A model generated the notes under the pieces. It made no database searches and had not been told where the DNA came from. It saw only the letters and a list, made by a program, of their open reading frames with translations. From Ascochyta rabiei (taxonomy: Eukaryota > Ascomycota > Dothideomycetes > Pleosporales > Didymellaceae), in contig NC_082414.1 in assembly GCF_004011695.2 (NCBI RefSeq), positions 1,488,001 through 1,552,000 on the forward strand: a stretch of 64,000 bases of DNA, given 5' to 3'. Below, piece after piece: positions 47,712 through 58,689 of the stretch; within the stretch, counting starts at the first letter, position 1, and each line of letters starts with the position of its first letter. The position numbers were made by a program, and so were the translations under genes.

Positions 47712-49244
47712 TTATCTGGCCTCATCACTCAATGCTAACACAGCGTCTACCATCTGGGTACTGGCACCCAAATAGTTTTTCGGATCGCACAATTCCTGCA
47801 ACTTTCTTTCGCCAAGCAGAGAAACCAAGTCACTATCTCTCACAAGAACTTGGTGCAGCGTTAATTTTGTCTCTATGGCGACTTTGCAGGCTTCATAGAT
47901 CCTGTTGTGGCTCTGTTGACGACCGAGATGTGGGGCGAGACCCATCATGACAGCTTCGGCAACAATGAGGCCCCCTGTAGAGTCTAGATTGTGCATCAGC
48001 CGCTCACGGTCTACGTTGAGACCCGAAAGAACAAATTCGGCTTGGTGCAAGGAACCGACGGCAAGGACGAAGCTCTCCGGGACGGCCATCCATTCCAGGT
48101 GCCATGGCCCGGAAGCCCGTTCAAAATCAGCCACCATAGCATCAAGGCCGAGGCTGGCCTGGGCCCGAAGAGCTTTCGATGCAGCCAACATGAGTTCGCT
48201 CGAGATGGGATTCCTCTTCTGCGGCATGGTAGAAGAGGCCCCTCTGTGCGGCACGAATGGTTCCGCTACTTCGCCAACCTCGTTCGATGACATGATGATC
48301 AAGTCCAAGGCAACTTTTCCAAGAGAGCCTCCGATGAGGGCGAGGATGTTGATGATTTCAGCGACCCCATCCCTCGCGACATGCCAGGTCATAGAGGGAT
48401 CGTTCAGACCGATCTCAGCGGCCAGATGTTTTCGGACCAGAATGCCGTCACTGCCGTTTCCAAGAGAGGCGAGGGTGCCAGCAGCGCCGCCATATTGGAC
48501 AAGCAAGCAGCGGGGACGTAATTGCTGCAACCTTTCCCTGTGTCTCAGGAATCCGCTGAGCCAGGAAGCGCACTTGTACCCGAAGGTGATGGGGAGCGCA
48601 TGCTGAAGATGAGTACGCCCAGCCATGGGAGCATCACGATACTCTTTAGCAAGTGATGTAAGTGCTCGGATGACCCCGTTCAATTTTACTTCAACCAAGT
48701 CCAATCCTGCCTTTATTTGGAGCATGGATGCAGTGTCCATGATATCCTGTGTGGTTGCACCCCAGTGGAGGTATTTTCCGGCTTCACCGCACTGATTTGA
48801 AAGTTGTCGCACCAAAGGCAAGATGGGATATCCAACAATTTCAGTCTCATCGGCCAGTCTTTTGATGTCGAGGGACGATGCGTCTGCTTTTGCGGTGATG
48901 GCTGTGGCTGCATCGTTCGGAATGACATTGCATTGCGCTTGCGCCCTAGCTAGAGCAGTTTCGACAGTGACGCAGTGTCTGATGTAACTTTCGTCGCTGA
49001 ATATCTAATAGATTTAAGAATTGTGGTCAGTCATTTTGGACTTATTGTTACTCTGCACAGCAGTCAGACCAGATAGAAGTGCCAATACCTTCCTGACTTC
49101 ACCTGTACCAAACATGTTTCGGTATAAGGCCGAGTCTATGGCGCTCGTGCTGCCAATGAAGCGCCTCGACATTGCAGATACGGTTTGTGACATTCGTGCA
49201 CCAGGCGGTAGCACGCGTCGGCCAAGAATTCGGAGAGCAGCCAT
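47712..49244 (-). CDS. Fumarase/adenylosuccinate-lyase superfamily lyase, PcaB-like
   Basis: The model is complement(join(47712..49004, 49089..49244)), 482 residues. Exon 1 ends GTAAGGAAG|GTATTG and exon 2 starts ATATTCAGCGAC, giving NMFGTGEVRKIFSDESYIRH, a match to the start of 3-carboxy-cis,cis-muconate cycloisomerases. Further family blocks are GKYLHWGATTQDIMDTA, GRTHLQHALPITFGYK and the signature RGASSTMPQKRNP with its catalytic Ser loop. PcaB is a bacterial enzyme of protocatechuate breakdown. Fungi normally use an unrelated beta-propeller cyclase for that step, so a PcaB-type lyase in a fungal aromatic cluster is notable. ATG 49244 is the first in frame, and the first 30 residues are basic and could be a targeting sequence. 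A related argininosuccinate- or adenylosuccinate-lyase-like activity cannot be excluded. Confidence 0.85.
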
Positions 49245-49935
49245 TGTAGATTTTGACGGGACGGCCCGGTGTAAGGTGTGCGTGAAGGGTGTGAACAATT
49301 GCGAAAAATTGCAACCCTGGTCATCTGGCTATAGCACAGGTCGTGTCGAAGTAGAGTTGCCCGACTGATTCTGAATCACTCAGAACATGAAATGTTGGCC
49401 AGCCCACAGCCAGCTCCAATCTGAAAGATCGTGGGTCATCTGGGGCGTCGTCCTGTGGTGGGGCATAACGCCAGTGAACGTGGGATGTTGTGCCGCAACT
49501 TCCCCACCAGTTTCCCCACATTCCGCTCCGCAGAAGGCCCTTTTTCCATCGAGAGATACACCGAGTAACCGCAATGATTGTGTCCCAGAAACAAATTCGT
49601 CAAGCAGATGTGCTAACGATAGCCCCACCCGGCCATTACCCAGACCCACAGGATGGGGACATCAAGCCCGCAAATGGGATTTTCAAAACGTCAGTAGTGC
49701 GGGCGTTGACAATTTACGCAGCTGTGGCGTTGCTTCTCCGCATGAGGAGACCGTAGCATATAGCAAGACCAAACTGCCTTATGACTGTGCAAGTTCTACC
49801 ACGAAGACCCCAACAGCCTAACGATGTAAGTCTAAATACGTTGAAACCCTATAAAAAGAAAGGAAAGAGTCCCTTAAGCTAATTTTGAATATTGTGTAGT
49901 AATCTAACAAGCGAATACCAAGACTCGCAAGCTCA
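49245..49935. promoter_or_regulatory. Divergent promoter region, lyase and dioxygenase
   Basis: This is a 691-bp stretch between start codons facing away from each other. It contains several CCCCAC/GTGGGG hexamers (about 49459-49464 and 49502-49520), which fit SYGGRG, and AT-rich sequence just upstream of the dioxygenase. ORFs here are short and not convincing. Confidence 0.45.
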
Positions 49936-51781
49936 ATGACTATCAACGACGGCGGCTCGGCAGGTATGAGCAACACATCTCTCGAAAACACAGCCCGCCA
50001 TCAGACGATGGAGAATCATGCTCCTGCCACCGTTGAACCAACTCTCCAAGAACGCGTCCCAGCCACGGACCCGCAGAAGGTGTTCCACTATACAGACCTC
50101 CAACGAACTAAGCCAACTAGAGCCAATGACCCGTACGACTATCTCGTTGGCTTCGGCAACCGTCATGAGTCTGAAGTCATCCCAGGGGCTCTCCCTGTAG
50201 CCCAATACAACCCGCAGGACCGTGGGTTTGGGCTGTATACAGAAGGCCTAACCTATTCTTTCTTCGCAGCACCGAGACACAGCAACATGAGTACATTCAT
50301 GTATCGAGCGCGACCATCCGCAGCCCATCGTGGCTACAGATCGGTCGACAGTAAATCCAACGTGGAGAATTGCTTCCTGTCGCTGAACCCAAAGGTCAAA
50401 ACACTCCCAGCCCAGGCCGAGTGGTCGCCCTTCCCTCTTCCAACCGCGGGCGATGAGATAGATTTCACCGACGGACTGCATACGCTGGGCGGGAGCGGCG
50501 ACCCGAATCTGCGCGAGGGCGTAGCGCTTTCCATCTACGCCTTCAACAAAAACATGGACGGCAAGGCGTACTGCAACACGGACGGCGACTTTCTCATCGT
50601 AGCTCAGCTGGGCAATCTGAACATCCAGACAGAGATGGGCAGACTTTTCCTTCAGCCCGGCGAGATCTGCGTCATCCAACGTAGTATTCGGTTCCGGGTC
50701 GATCTGGGCCCGGACGTCGCGGTCGCTCGTGGCTACATCATTGAGGTCTGGGGCTCGACGTGGGAACTGCCTGACTTAGGCCCCATTGGCGGTCACGGAT
50801 TGGCCAACGCGCGCGACTTTCTCTTCCCCAAGGCTTACATAGACGAGGATCTCCACCGGGACTTTACCGTTGTCGTCAAGAATAACGGGCAACACATGGC
50901 TATTGATCAGGACCACAGCCCGTTCGATGTCGTGGCATGGCATGGAAATGCTGTTCCGTACAAGGTGAGAAGAGTGTACTCGAGTAGAGAGAGAGTGTGA
51001 CTTAGCAAACACTGAGCTGACCAGGTCCACAGTACGACTTAACCAAGTTCGCATCGCAGAACGCCACATCCGTCGACCACACCGACCCATGCATCAACAC
51101 CGTCCTGACCGCGCGGTCACGGGATCCCAATACGTCGCTCGTCGACTTCCTCTGGTTTGGTCCCCGCTGGGACGTAGCATCCAACACGTTCCGCCCTCCT
51201 TATTTCCACCGTAACGCCGCCTCCGAGTTCCTCGCATGCCTGTACGGCAAAGGCCTGAGTCGTTCGGACGATTTCCGGCCCGGTGGTGCTAGCTACGATA
51301 GGGGAAACACACCGCATGGAGGCTTTGACGATAGCTATGTTATGAACTCGAAGAAGCCGACCGTTAATCAACCGGAGCGCATCTTGGAAGGTACATCATC
51401 AGTCTCTCTCTCTCTCTCTCTCTCTCTGCTCAAACCATGCGATTGGTCCAGGGTCGTCGGCGTTAACTAATATCATGCAGAGCAAATGACCATCATGGTC
51501 GAGACCAGCAGGACGCTGCTGTTTACCGAATGGGCGCGCAAATCCTGCGGCGTGCTTCAGGAGCAAGGCACGAATCCCGCCGTGTGGGATAGGCTACCGG
51601 TAAGTGAAGCTACATCAAGCCGGCTGGACCGACGTTGGACTAATGTCTTTTCTACCTACAGGACAATTTCTCTGCCAACCCAAGGGTGAAGGAGATGCTA
51701 AAGCGAGCCAAGGAAGATGAGGCTGCGGAACGTGCTCGAATTGACTTTTACCACAACGTAAATCTTTGGAACAGAAGCTAA
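49936..51781 (+). CDS. Homogentisate 1,2-dioxygenase family ring-cleavage enzyme
   Basis: The model is join(49936..50964, 51033..51390, 51481..51599, 51662..51781), 541 residues. Conserved blocks include YLVGFGNRHESEVIPGALPV, FGLYTEGLTYSFF and FDVVAWHGNAVPYKYD. The iron ligands of the family are all present: H402 and E408 in FRPPYFHRNAASEF and H438 in NTPHGG, spaced 6 and 36 residues apart as in the human enzyme. The protein is roughly 90 residues longer than typical HGD and has an N-terminal extension of about 60 residues. Positions next to the ligands differ from standard HGD (LACLYGKGLS where MGLI-x-G-x-Y is usual), so the substrate may not be homogentisate. A para-diphenol such as hydroquinone or gentisate would fit the neighbouring maleylacetate reductase. 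That choice is inference. Confidence 0.88.
51403..51427 (+). repeat. (TC)n microsatellite inside an intron
   Basis: About 12 TC dinucleotides lie in intron 2 of the dioxygenase, 13 nt after the donor. Length changes here would alter intron size but not the protein. Confidence 0.9.
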
Positions 51782-51865
51782 GTGGGAGCATCCAAGCATC
51801 TATGATGACTGTACTCGTGGTATAAGAGTATTGTAGTCGTATGAATGCAAAATGTTTTTGGGTTA

Positions 51866-54194
51866 TTACTCCAATTCCACCATGCTGTCGGCCATGATGC
51901 GCAGAATATGTCGGAACTTGCGCCAATTCCACCGGCCTACCTCTTCCAATAGACCTACGTAATTGAGCAGGATGCGGCGGGAAGACATGTACCCCCCATG
52001 GCAAACCATTTTGTTGAAGGAGATAGGGGTTCCCTTGCTAATGAACCTGCTCGCCGCATAGGCCGGGTTGTTCTGCGACGGGCTCCAGCCAGGAAGACCT
52101 CCATCACCAATCTGACTCCAGTCGACTTGGTCCAGTAGTTCAAGAGGTGGCTCAGTGCCTCCTTGAAGTGTAGAGGGTGATGCGTACACGTACAAGCCGA
52201 CTACGAGGGCGGCATTGAAAAGGGCGACCTCGGACATGAACATGGTCCCGTCCGTGATCCTTCTCTTCATCATGCAGACGTACACCTGCGCCGCATGGAG
52301 GCAGGCGCGTCTTGAGTAGGGGCTGTGCGCCCACACGAGGATCTTCTCGAGCGCGACCTTGGCCACCTTGACCCCTTCTCGGCCGGCTGCTAGCTCGAAT
52401 AGGTTGAGGTTGGCCGACATATTCATACACATGTTATGCCACAACACTGTGGCATTTGGGTCACTGGCCAACAGTCCCTCGCCATGATAGATGTTGATGT
52501 CCCAAAGAAGTCGTACGAGGGCCGGTCCAGCGGCGCTATACTGAAAGGATTCTGCAGGATAGAGGATGTTTTTTTCAGGATCAGTGTCATGCATAAGATT
52601 GCTGGCCTTTAGGTCGGCGATGCAAAGCGAAGACGCCGAGAGCAGGGTGTGCATGGCGACGGTATTGGCGATCGACTGACACTGGAAGTCGGAAATGCAC
52701 GAGTTCATGCACGACATGTTGATTGCCGAGGCGAGATCTTCCCAACCATTTGCGTTGGGCATATTGAACCGATGATTTGAGCAAGGGGCGTAGATATTCA
52801 ATCGGTCGACATGAACGATGGGCTTCGAGCCCAATCTGGTTGCGACAAACGGACGGGTGGTATCGGGGTCGAGCAGGTGAAGGCCAATAAGACATATCGG
52901 TGCCAGCATAATGTTAGGTGTTTGTCTCGCGGAGAAAGTTGGCTCGTGTATGAAGGGAAACAGCGGGTGGAACCTCTGAAAGTAGTAGTCGATGCACACG
53001 GCGAGCGTGTCGACGGTGGGGAAGCGCGAGTTGCGTGACCACTCGTAGTCTCGCTCCTGCGCGGCGCAGACAGATCAGCGGGCAGTTAGAGAGGGGTAGG
53101 GAAAGAGGAAGAAGGGGGATGACTCACGGTGCCAAGGTTTGGGAGCATGAACTGGATAAGCGACAGGCGTCTTGCGTCGTCCAGGCCTCTCTGGAGTCCG
53201 TTGTTGGGCAAAGAGAGCAGGCTGCCATCATCGTTGTTGTAGTTATCGGCAGTTCGCGGAGAATATTCGGAAAATAGGTTGGTGCCCTTGTAACAAGCGG
53301 CATCGGTCCAGAGCGTCTGGATGAGGGACCATTGGGGCTCTCTCTTCTTGGGCCACAGCCCGGCCAGCTTTGTGAAGCGCTCGTCTGGTATGTCAGAGCC
53401 CAGGCTATGCTTGCGCGAGGGGATACTAATAGCGTCCGAGGGCACAGGCGGGCTCATGGAGAGCAAGAAGGCATCCCAGGGGTTCGAAAGGTCCGAGAGG
53501 CCCGAGAGCCCCGGAGACGATGGCACGGCTGGGCTAAGGGCGGACAGCCAAGCAGTGTTGCCCATGGGGTAGCGTCGTTCATCGGAGCGATCAGCTGATA
53601 CGGCGCTGGCGGGGGTGTGAGGCAGACCCAGCACGGTGGAGAAATCATCAAGGCTCGTGAGCTGCTGCTGGGTCATGTCCAGCGATGCACTGTCCGCAGC
53701 GTTCATGGACTGGACAAGCTCGCTGTAACCGTCGGCGGGAGTGTCGCTGCGCTGAGGGGACCGCAGCGTCGAGCGGCGAAACGCGGGAGAAGCGCGGCCG
53801 GGTGGGCGGGGGCCGTCGTTGTCGTTGTCGTCGATGTCGATGTCGTCGGCTTCGTTGTCGTCGTCTTGGGCTGTGTGGCCGCGCACGTGTCTCTTGAGGA
53901 CATCGCTGCGCGGCATGAGCATTGCGTCGTCTTCACTCGGGGCGGTCGAGGTGCGTGACTACATACCCGCGCGCAAATCGCTTGTTGCAAAATCGACACG
54001 TGTACGGCTTCTCACCAGTGTCTATTCATGTGAGCGTGGTCAGAGAAGGATGGCGACCGCTGTGATCTACTGTGCTTCACTGTGCTTCACTGTGCTCCGC
54101 CTGCTTGGGCTGTCTTACGTGTTCTCTCGTGTCGCTTCAGATGCTCAGTCTTGGAGAAGCTGGCGTCGCAGTACGAGCACCTCCGGAGAGGCAT
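51866..54194 (-). CDS. Transcription factor with two C2H2 fingers and fungal_trans domain
   Basis: The model is complement(join(51866..53056, 53128..53905, 53967..54021, 54119..54194)), 699 residues, all phases consistent. Finger 1 uses C6, C9, H22 and H26; finger 2 uses C34, C37, H50 and H54, joined by the standard TGEKPY linker. Both fingers are split by introns. An acidic and Ser/Pro-rich segment follows (DDDNEADDIDIDDNDND). The C-terminal 400 residues form a fungal-specific transcription factor domain starting CIDYYFQRFHPLFPFIHEPT. C2H2 pairs joined to fungal_trans are a small class of pathway regulators. Its place inside the catabolic cluster, beside the dioxygenase and thiolase, suggests it controls the cluster. 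GC-rich boxes upstream of several genes could be its sites, which is untested. Confidence 0.88.
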
Positions 54195-54800
54195 GAGCAG
54201 AGAGAGCGAACCGGTCCAACGTCGTCGAGCGAGCTGTGTTGAACTGCATGTGCCTGTGCATGAGGAGGTGCATGGGGAGCGCGTGTTGTGAGGTACATCT
54301 TTTGGCTTTGGATTCCGCGCCTTCCGGCAGATCGCGCCGTACCTCTTGTGTTAGCTAGCGGCCATATTATCCAACTGCTACGGTATCTACATGGCCTTGT
54401 CGTTCTCCATCCTCTACTTGTTGCAGGGGTGGTCTGGTGCTTGCTAGCGCGCCTCCCCACATCTTGGTGGCTAACACTACTTCGGAAACAGCTAGTGCCT
54501 CGTGGGTGCCCCTCTTTCCCGCCGCGCTCTTGGCGGCCGTCCATGACTTCACTGCTGTGTGCATACCTACACTGACACGTCTTGACCACTAACCACTACC
54601 ATGCACTGACTTGGAATCAGACACAATCGACCCCAATTCGGCCTTTGCTAGGCAAGCTAACGCCACCATTCCGTCCTATTACTCTCGGATCAAAAGAGAT
54701 GCCACTCCGAGGCCGGTGTTGTACATTTCGGCCGTAAAATTAGCTTGGTTCTTTGTGTTGGACCACATGGTCACGTGGACCATGAAAGAACGAGAACTTC
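54195..54800. other. Upstream region of the regulator; no gene seen
   Basis: About 0.6 kb. I searched it for the missing thiolase C-terminus (the GTGMG block) on the minus strand and did not find it. Confidence 0.5.
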
Positions 54801-56101
54801 CTACCTCGCACACATGCTGACGACCCCAAGCTCGTGATCAGACCGCTGCATCTCAGCCAGTAAAGTCGCCACTTGTCGTGCTCCCGTTGCGCCTGTCGGG
54901 TGGCCGAGCGCGATGGCGCCTCCGTTTGGGTTCACCTTGTTCACGTCGAGATGGAGCGCGCGCACACAGTAGACCATTTGACTCGCAAACGCCTCGTTGA
55001 TCTCGAAGACTCCGACGTCGTATTGACCTACCCCCATGTATTGGTAAAGCGCCGGAATCGCCAGGGCTGGGCCTACGCCCATCTCATCCGGCTCGCATCC
55101 CCTCACCTGTGTGCCTGCGAAACGGCCTTCGAGCAAGTATCACCGAAGAGGCGCCGTCGGATATCTGCGATCTTGCCCATTTCAGCACACGGAACAACAC
55201 TGCCGTGCAAAAATGCAGGCGACTGAACAAACTCACGAGTTGCCTGCGGTGCTTTGGCCTTGTTTGCCAAACACTGGCTCCAGATTTCCAAATTTCTCTC
55301 TACTCACGTTGGGTCGGATGCCATCATCCTGCGGCACGGTAAAGGTTGTCAGCAGCCCTTCCTTGTCTGTTTCGCTTGGAGCCTGGTAGGTAACTGGGAC
55401 TATCTCTGACGCAAATTTACCTGCGTTCCAGGCCACCAGTGCCCTGTGATGACTCTGAAAAGCAAAGTCATCTTGCTCTTGGCGTGTAATGCCGTACCGT
55501 TGGGCAACACGCTCCGATGTCTCACCCATGGCCAAGAGACAGTCGGTGGCCTGCTTGACGTTGGATGCTCGGAGAGAAGGAGACACGTCCGTTGGACGGC
55601 CGCGAGAACCGTAGTTACGTGTCATGCTGTCCACCCCACCGGCCAGGGCGACATCGAATTGACCAGCCATTATGGCATGCGCCTGGTGCGTGATGGCCTG
55701 TAGACTGCTGGAGCACTGCCTGTTGATTGTGTGAAAGGTGGTACTGGCAGGGAAGCCGCAGTCGAGGAGTGCCATTCTTCCTGTCTTGGCGAAACCGAGT
55801 TCAGCCAAGACGTTGCCGATGAGGACGTCCTGCACGTCCTCTGTCTCGATCTTCGCTCTGATAACTGCCTCTCTCATCACCTTAGACGGGCCAAAACTCA
55901 TCGTTAGCGCTATTTGGTGGGCCATTAACAACAGGATCTGCTGAGATACAGCAAGCTTACAGGTCGAAGTACATCCTCTAGCCAAGCGTCTTTGAAGCCT
56001 CCCTTGAACGCCCTGGTGATGGGACTTCGCACAGCCGAAAGGACAATGACATCAGTTGGACTCTTCTGCACAATGCTTCTCCCGACGGCACGAACCGACA
56101 T
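54801..56101 (-). pseudogene. 3-ketoacyl-CoA (3-oxoadipyl-CoA) thiolase, frameshifted and short
   Basis: Exons 55961..56101 and 55237..55880 join in phase, then 55171 downward to 54801. The protein starts MSVRAVGRSIVQKSPTDVIV, carries the nucleophile in INRQCSSSLQAI, and has NEAFASQ and GGAIALGHPTGATGAR. Two faults are visible. After SSQISDGASSVILA the frame must change by one base, at about 55140, to continue into GRFAGTQVRGCEPDEMGVGP, and roughly 15-20 residues normal for the family are missing there. The C-terminus stops at VVSMCAR, losing the GTG part of the conserved C-x-G-T-G that carries the second catalytic Cys. No intron rescues either fault. Intact relatives split beta-ketoadipyl-CoA or other 3-ketoacyl-CoAs. 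I judge this copy inactive, with sequencing error as the main alternative for the single-base fault. Confidence 0.68.
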
Positions 56102-56512
56102 GCTGAGATGATTAGGCTGGCATGTATAAGAGTAGTATTTTCTTCTCGCAAGCAAAAAATAAAAGATCAAAAATGGGCGGCATGCCGTGGGTTATGCGAG
56201 GTTATGGCTCTTGAGGCATCTTTAGTGTCGGCATGAGGGTTGAGCACGGGGCCAGGATGGAAGCTGGAGACCCCACATCACTGGTTGGAGGTATGCCATC
56301 TAGGGTTCCCGTGATACCACAGTAGATATCCACTGATGTGGGTTTCAGGTGTGGATTCGGAGCCCCCACGGATGCGGGGAGGCTAGTTCGCTCAGCGGAT
56401 CCCAATTTTTATCCCACCGTAGTGGCTCCGAGATTTGCCACCATCGAGCTTGGACAAATATACAAACAGCCAGCCTCATCCTGCGCCTCACCAAATACTC
56501 ACTACAGCCAAT
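56102..56512. promoter_or_regulatory. Divergent promoter region, thiolase and maleylacetate reductase
   Basis: This is a 411-bp stretch between starts facing away from each other. GGATGCGGGG (56370-56379), preceded by GCCCCCAC (56362-56369), is the same core seen twice upstream of the MFS gene. This supports coordinated control. Confidence 0.5.
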
Positions 56513-57739
56513 ATGGCCGCCTGGTTCGCCAATGTCGAGACCTGTCGACCTGCTTTTGATTTGAAGCCCACACCTCGCGTGACCCACGGCCTGCGATTTC
56601 CTGATGCATGCGCTCAACACATCAATGGCGATTTGGCTTGTAGTACGGTCTTTATCATCGCCTCGGCAAGCTTGTCACGCAACACCGATGCTCTCGACAG
56701 ACTAACTAATGCTCTGGGAGACAAGGTGGCCGGTGTTCATGTCGGCATCAGCTCACACACCCCCATTGACGAGGTCGCCGCGATTGTGGCCAAAGTCAAG
56801 GACCTCCATATTGACTGTCTCGTCTGCCTGGGTGCTGGTAGTATCACGGATGCCGCCAAAGTAATTCGCTTTGCCCTCGCCAACGTCGTCTTCACAGTGG
56901 CCGACATCCGTACCCTGCGGGGGTCCCGGCCACACAAACATAAGCTACCAAGTATCACGCTTGTCTGTATTCCGACGACGCTGTCTGGGGGCGAGTACCA
57001 AGGCATAGCTGGGGTCACGGATAACGAGACACTGGAAAAGATGCTGTTTGATCCCATTCGCGATCCAGATTTGGTCATCCAGGATCCCGAGCTCTGCTCA
57101 ACAACACCGCAACGAGTTTGGCTAAGCACGGGTGTACGGTCGGTTGATCATTGCGTCGAAACACTGTGTTCGTTACAAGGCGATGAAACGGCCGATGACT
57201 ACGCCCGCCGCGGGCTACGTAGGCTAGTCGAAGGACTGATTCACTGCAAAGAAGACGCGCGAAATCTCGAGGCCCTGCACCAATGTCAACTCGCCGTCAC
57301 CGACGCCATGCGTGCAGTCTCGTGCGGTGTCCCCATGGGTGCGAGCCATGCGGTTGGTCACCAACTTGGCCCCCTCGGTGTGCCCCATGGCGAGACCAGC
57401 TGTGTCATGCTACCAGCGGTATGCTCTTTCAACACGCGAGAGCCTGCCAACGTGCAGAAACAAGCCAAGGTTATCCAACTACTCCTAGACATACCTGCGA
57501 TTTCAAACTTATTGAAAACCAAGGGCGTTGATCCAGCAAAGGTGCAACTCGCAGAGATACTGGACGTTTTCCTGCGTCATCTAGGTATGCCACGCACCCT
57601 GACGGAAGTCGGTGTCGAGGGAGACGAGAAGCTGCGGCAGTTGGCAAAGAATAGCTTACAAGATCACTGGATCAAGACGAATGCGATTCCCATCACTAAG
57701 GAAAGCCAGATGATGGAGTTGTTGGCACTGGTTATCTAG
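56513..57739 (+). CDS. Maleylacetate reductase (iron-type alcohol dehydrogenase family)
   Basis: This is a 408-residue intronless gene from ATG 56513 (MAAWFANVETCRPAF). It has the NAD-binding GxGS turn (CLGAGSITDAAKVIRFAL), then IPTTLSGGEYQGIAGVTD, STGVRSVDHCVETLCS and the block GASHAVGHQLGPLGVPHGET. The SGGE...AGVTD and GVPHG-x-TS motifs separate maleylacetate reductases from ordinary iron alcohol dehydrogenases. The enzyme reduces maleylacetate to 3-oxoadipate with NAD(P)H, the step that follows ring opening of hydroxyquinol or of hydroquinone via 4-hydroxymuconic semialdehyde. It shares a promoter region with the thiolase. The gene looks intact. Confidence 0.87.
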   Translation: MAAWFANVETCRPAFDLKPTPRVTHGLRFPDACAQHINGDLACSTVFIIASASLSRNTDALDRLTNALGDKVAGVHVGISSHTPIDEVAAIVAKVKDLHIDCLVCLGAGSITDAAKVIRFALANVVFTVADIRTLRGSRPHKHKLPSITLVCIPTTLSGGEYQGIAGVTDNETLEKMLFDPIRDPDLVIQDPELCSTTPQRVWLSTGVRSVDHCVETLCSLQGDETADDYARRGLRRLVEGLIHCKEDARNLEALHQCQLAVTDAMRAVSCGVPMGASHAVGHQLGPLGVPHGETSCVMLPAVCSFNTREPANVQKQAKVIQLLLDIPAISNLLKTKGVDPAKVQLAEILDVFLRHLGMPRTLTEVGVEGDEKLRQLAKNSLQDHWIKTNAIPITKESQMMELLALVI

Positions 57740-58334
57740 CTTATCCATCCTCACAACATGTCCATACATAGATTCAGATTTGCACGTCGTACTCACATGC
57801 GCTGACCCATATTGACAATAATGCATAATTAGCTGTGAATATACTAGCAATCGCCAGACGAAAGCGGCCTCTGCTTCTGACCCGCCATGTCTTTCTATCG
57901 GGATGCACAAGGTAAACTCGTAGTCTACATGGGACATGTGGGTGAGGTGGGACATTTGGTTGATGTGGGGCAAACGGGGAAGATGGGGGCATGTGGGACA
58001 TGTGGGAACCGGGTTACATTCTGTCGTGGATCCATTGGTCGACGGCGGTATCAGACTACAATCGAGGCGTAGCACGTAGTCAACTGTTTATCAAGAATGA
58101 TGAAATTGATGTGGGAGCAGGCTCAGGGTGCCTCAAGTCGCAGAAGGGGGACCGGTTCTCTTTCATGGTTTACAATAGTCTGTCCTAGCCTTTATCTACC
58201 CTTTTGTTTGTGCTATTCGTAAGAGACAGGAAGGATCACGCTTCCGATCAATTGCCTCCTATTGAGTCACCTATGCTTCTTCCCCAGCCACCTGCTTGCT
58301 TTTTCAATATTCAAACAAACACACAAACAAACTA
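57740..58334. other. Flank between maleylacetate reductase and transposon
   Basis: No gene is seen. A G-rich stretch of imperfect repeats built on GTGGGACAT/GTGGGG lies at about 57930-58015. The last bases (CAAACAAACACACAAACAAAC) abut the transposon target site TA at 58333-58334. Confidence 0.5.
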
Positions 58335-58392
58335 CCGTGTCCGTGCGCGCAACGACCGGAGTCGCGCAACGACCGGAGTCGCGCAACGACCG
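58335..58392 (+). repeat. 5' terminal inverted repeat with internal 17-bp tandem unit
   Basis: It reads CCGTGTCCGTGCGCGCAACG followed by two tandem copies of GGAGTCGCGCAACGACC. The 3' end carries only one copy of this unit, so the two ends differ by one unit. Confidence 0.88.
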
Positions 58393-58689
58393 AATCATCA
58401 CAACTACACTATACTTTGACGCGTCGTAACTTAACAACTATAGCAGCTATTAATAAAGCGCTTATAGCAATTAATGTGCTAAAACTAGGCAAAAAACTTA
58501 TATATTAGCATTTTGCTACCAGGTTTAGCGTTAACTGCGTAACTCTAGCTTAGAGACACAAGCACGTTTAGGACTCCTAGGAGACTAAGGACATTAACTA
58601 GCAACGTTTAACGCTATAACAGGAGATAGAGCTTATAAAGTATATAGAGTTGCTTAGTACTTATTACTTACTACCTACTAGAGAGATAA

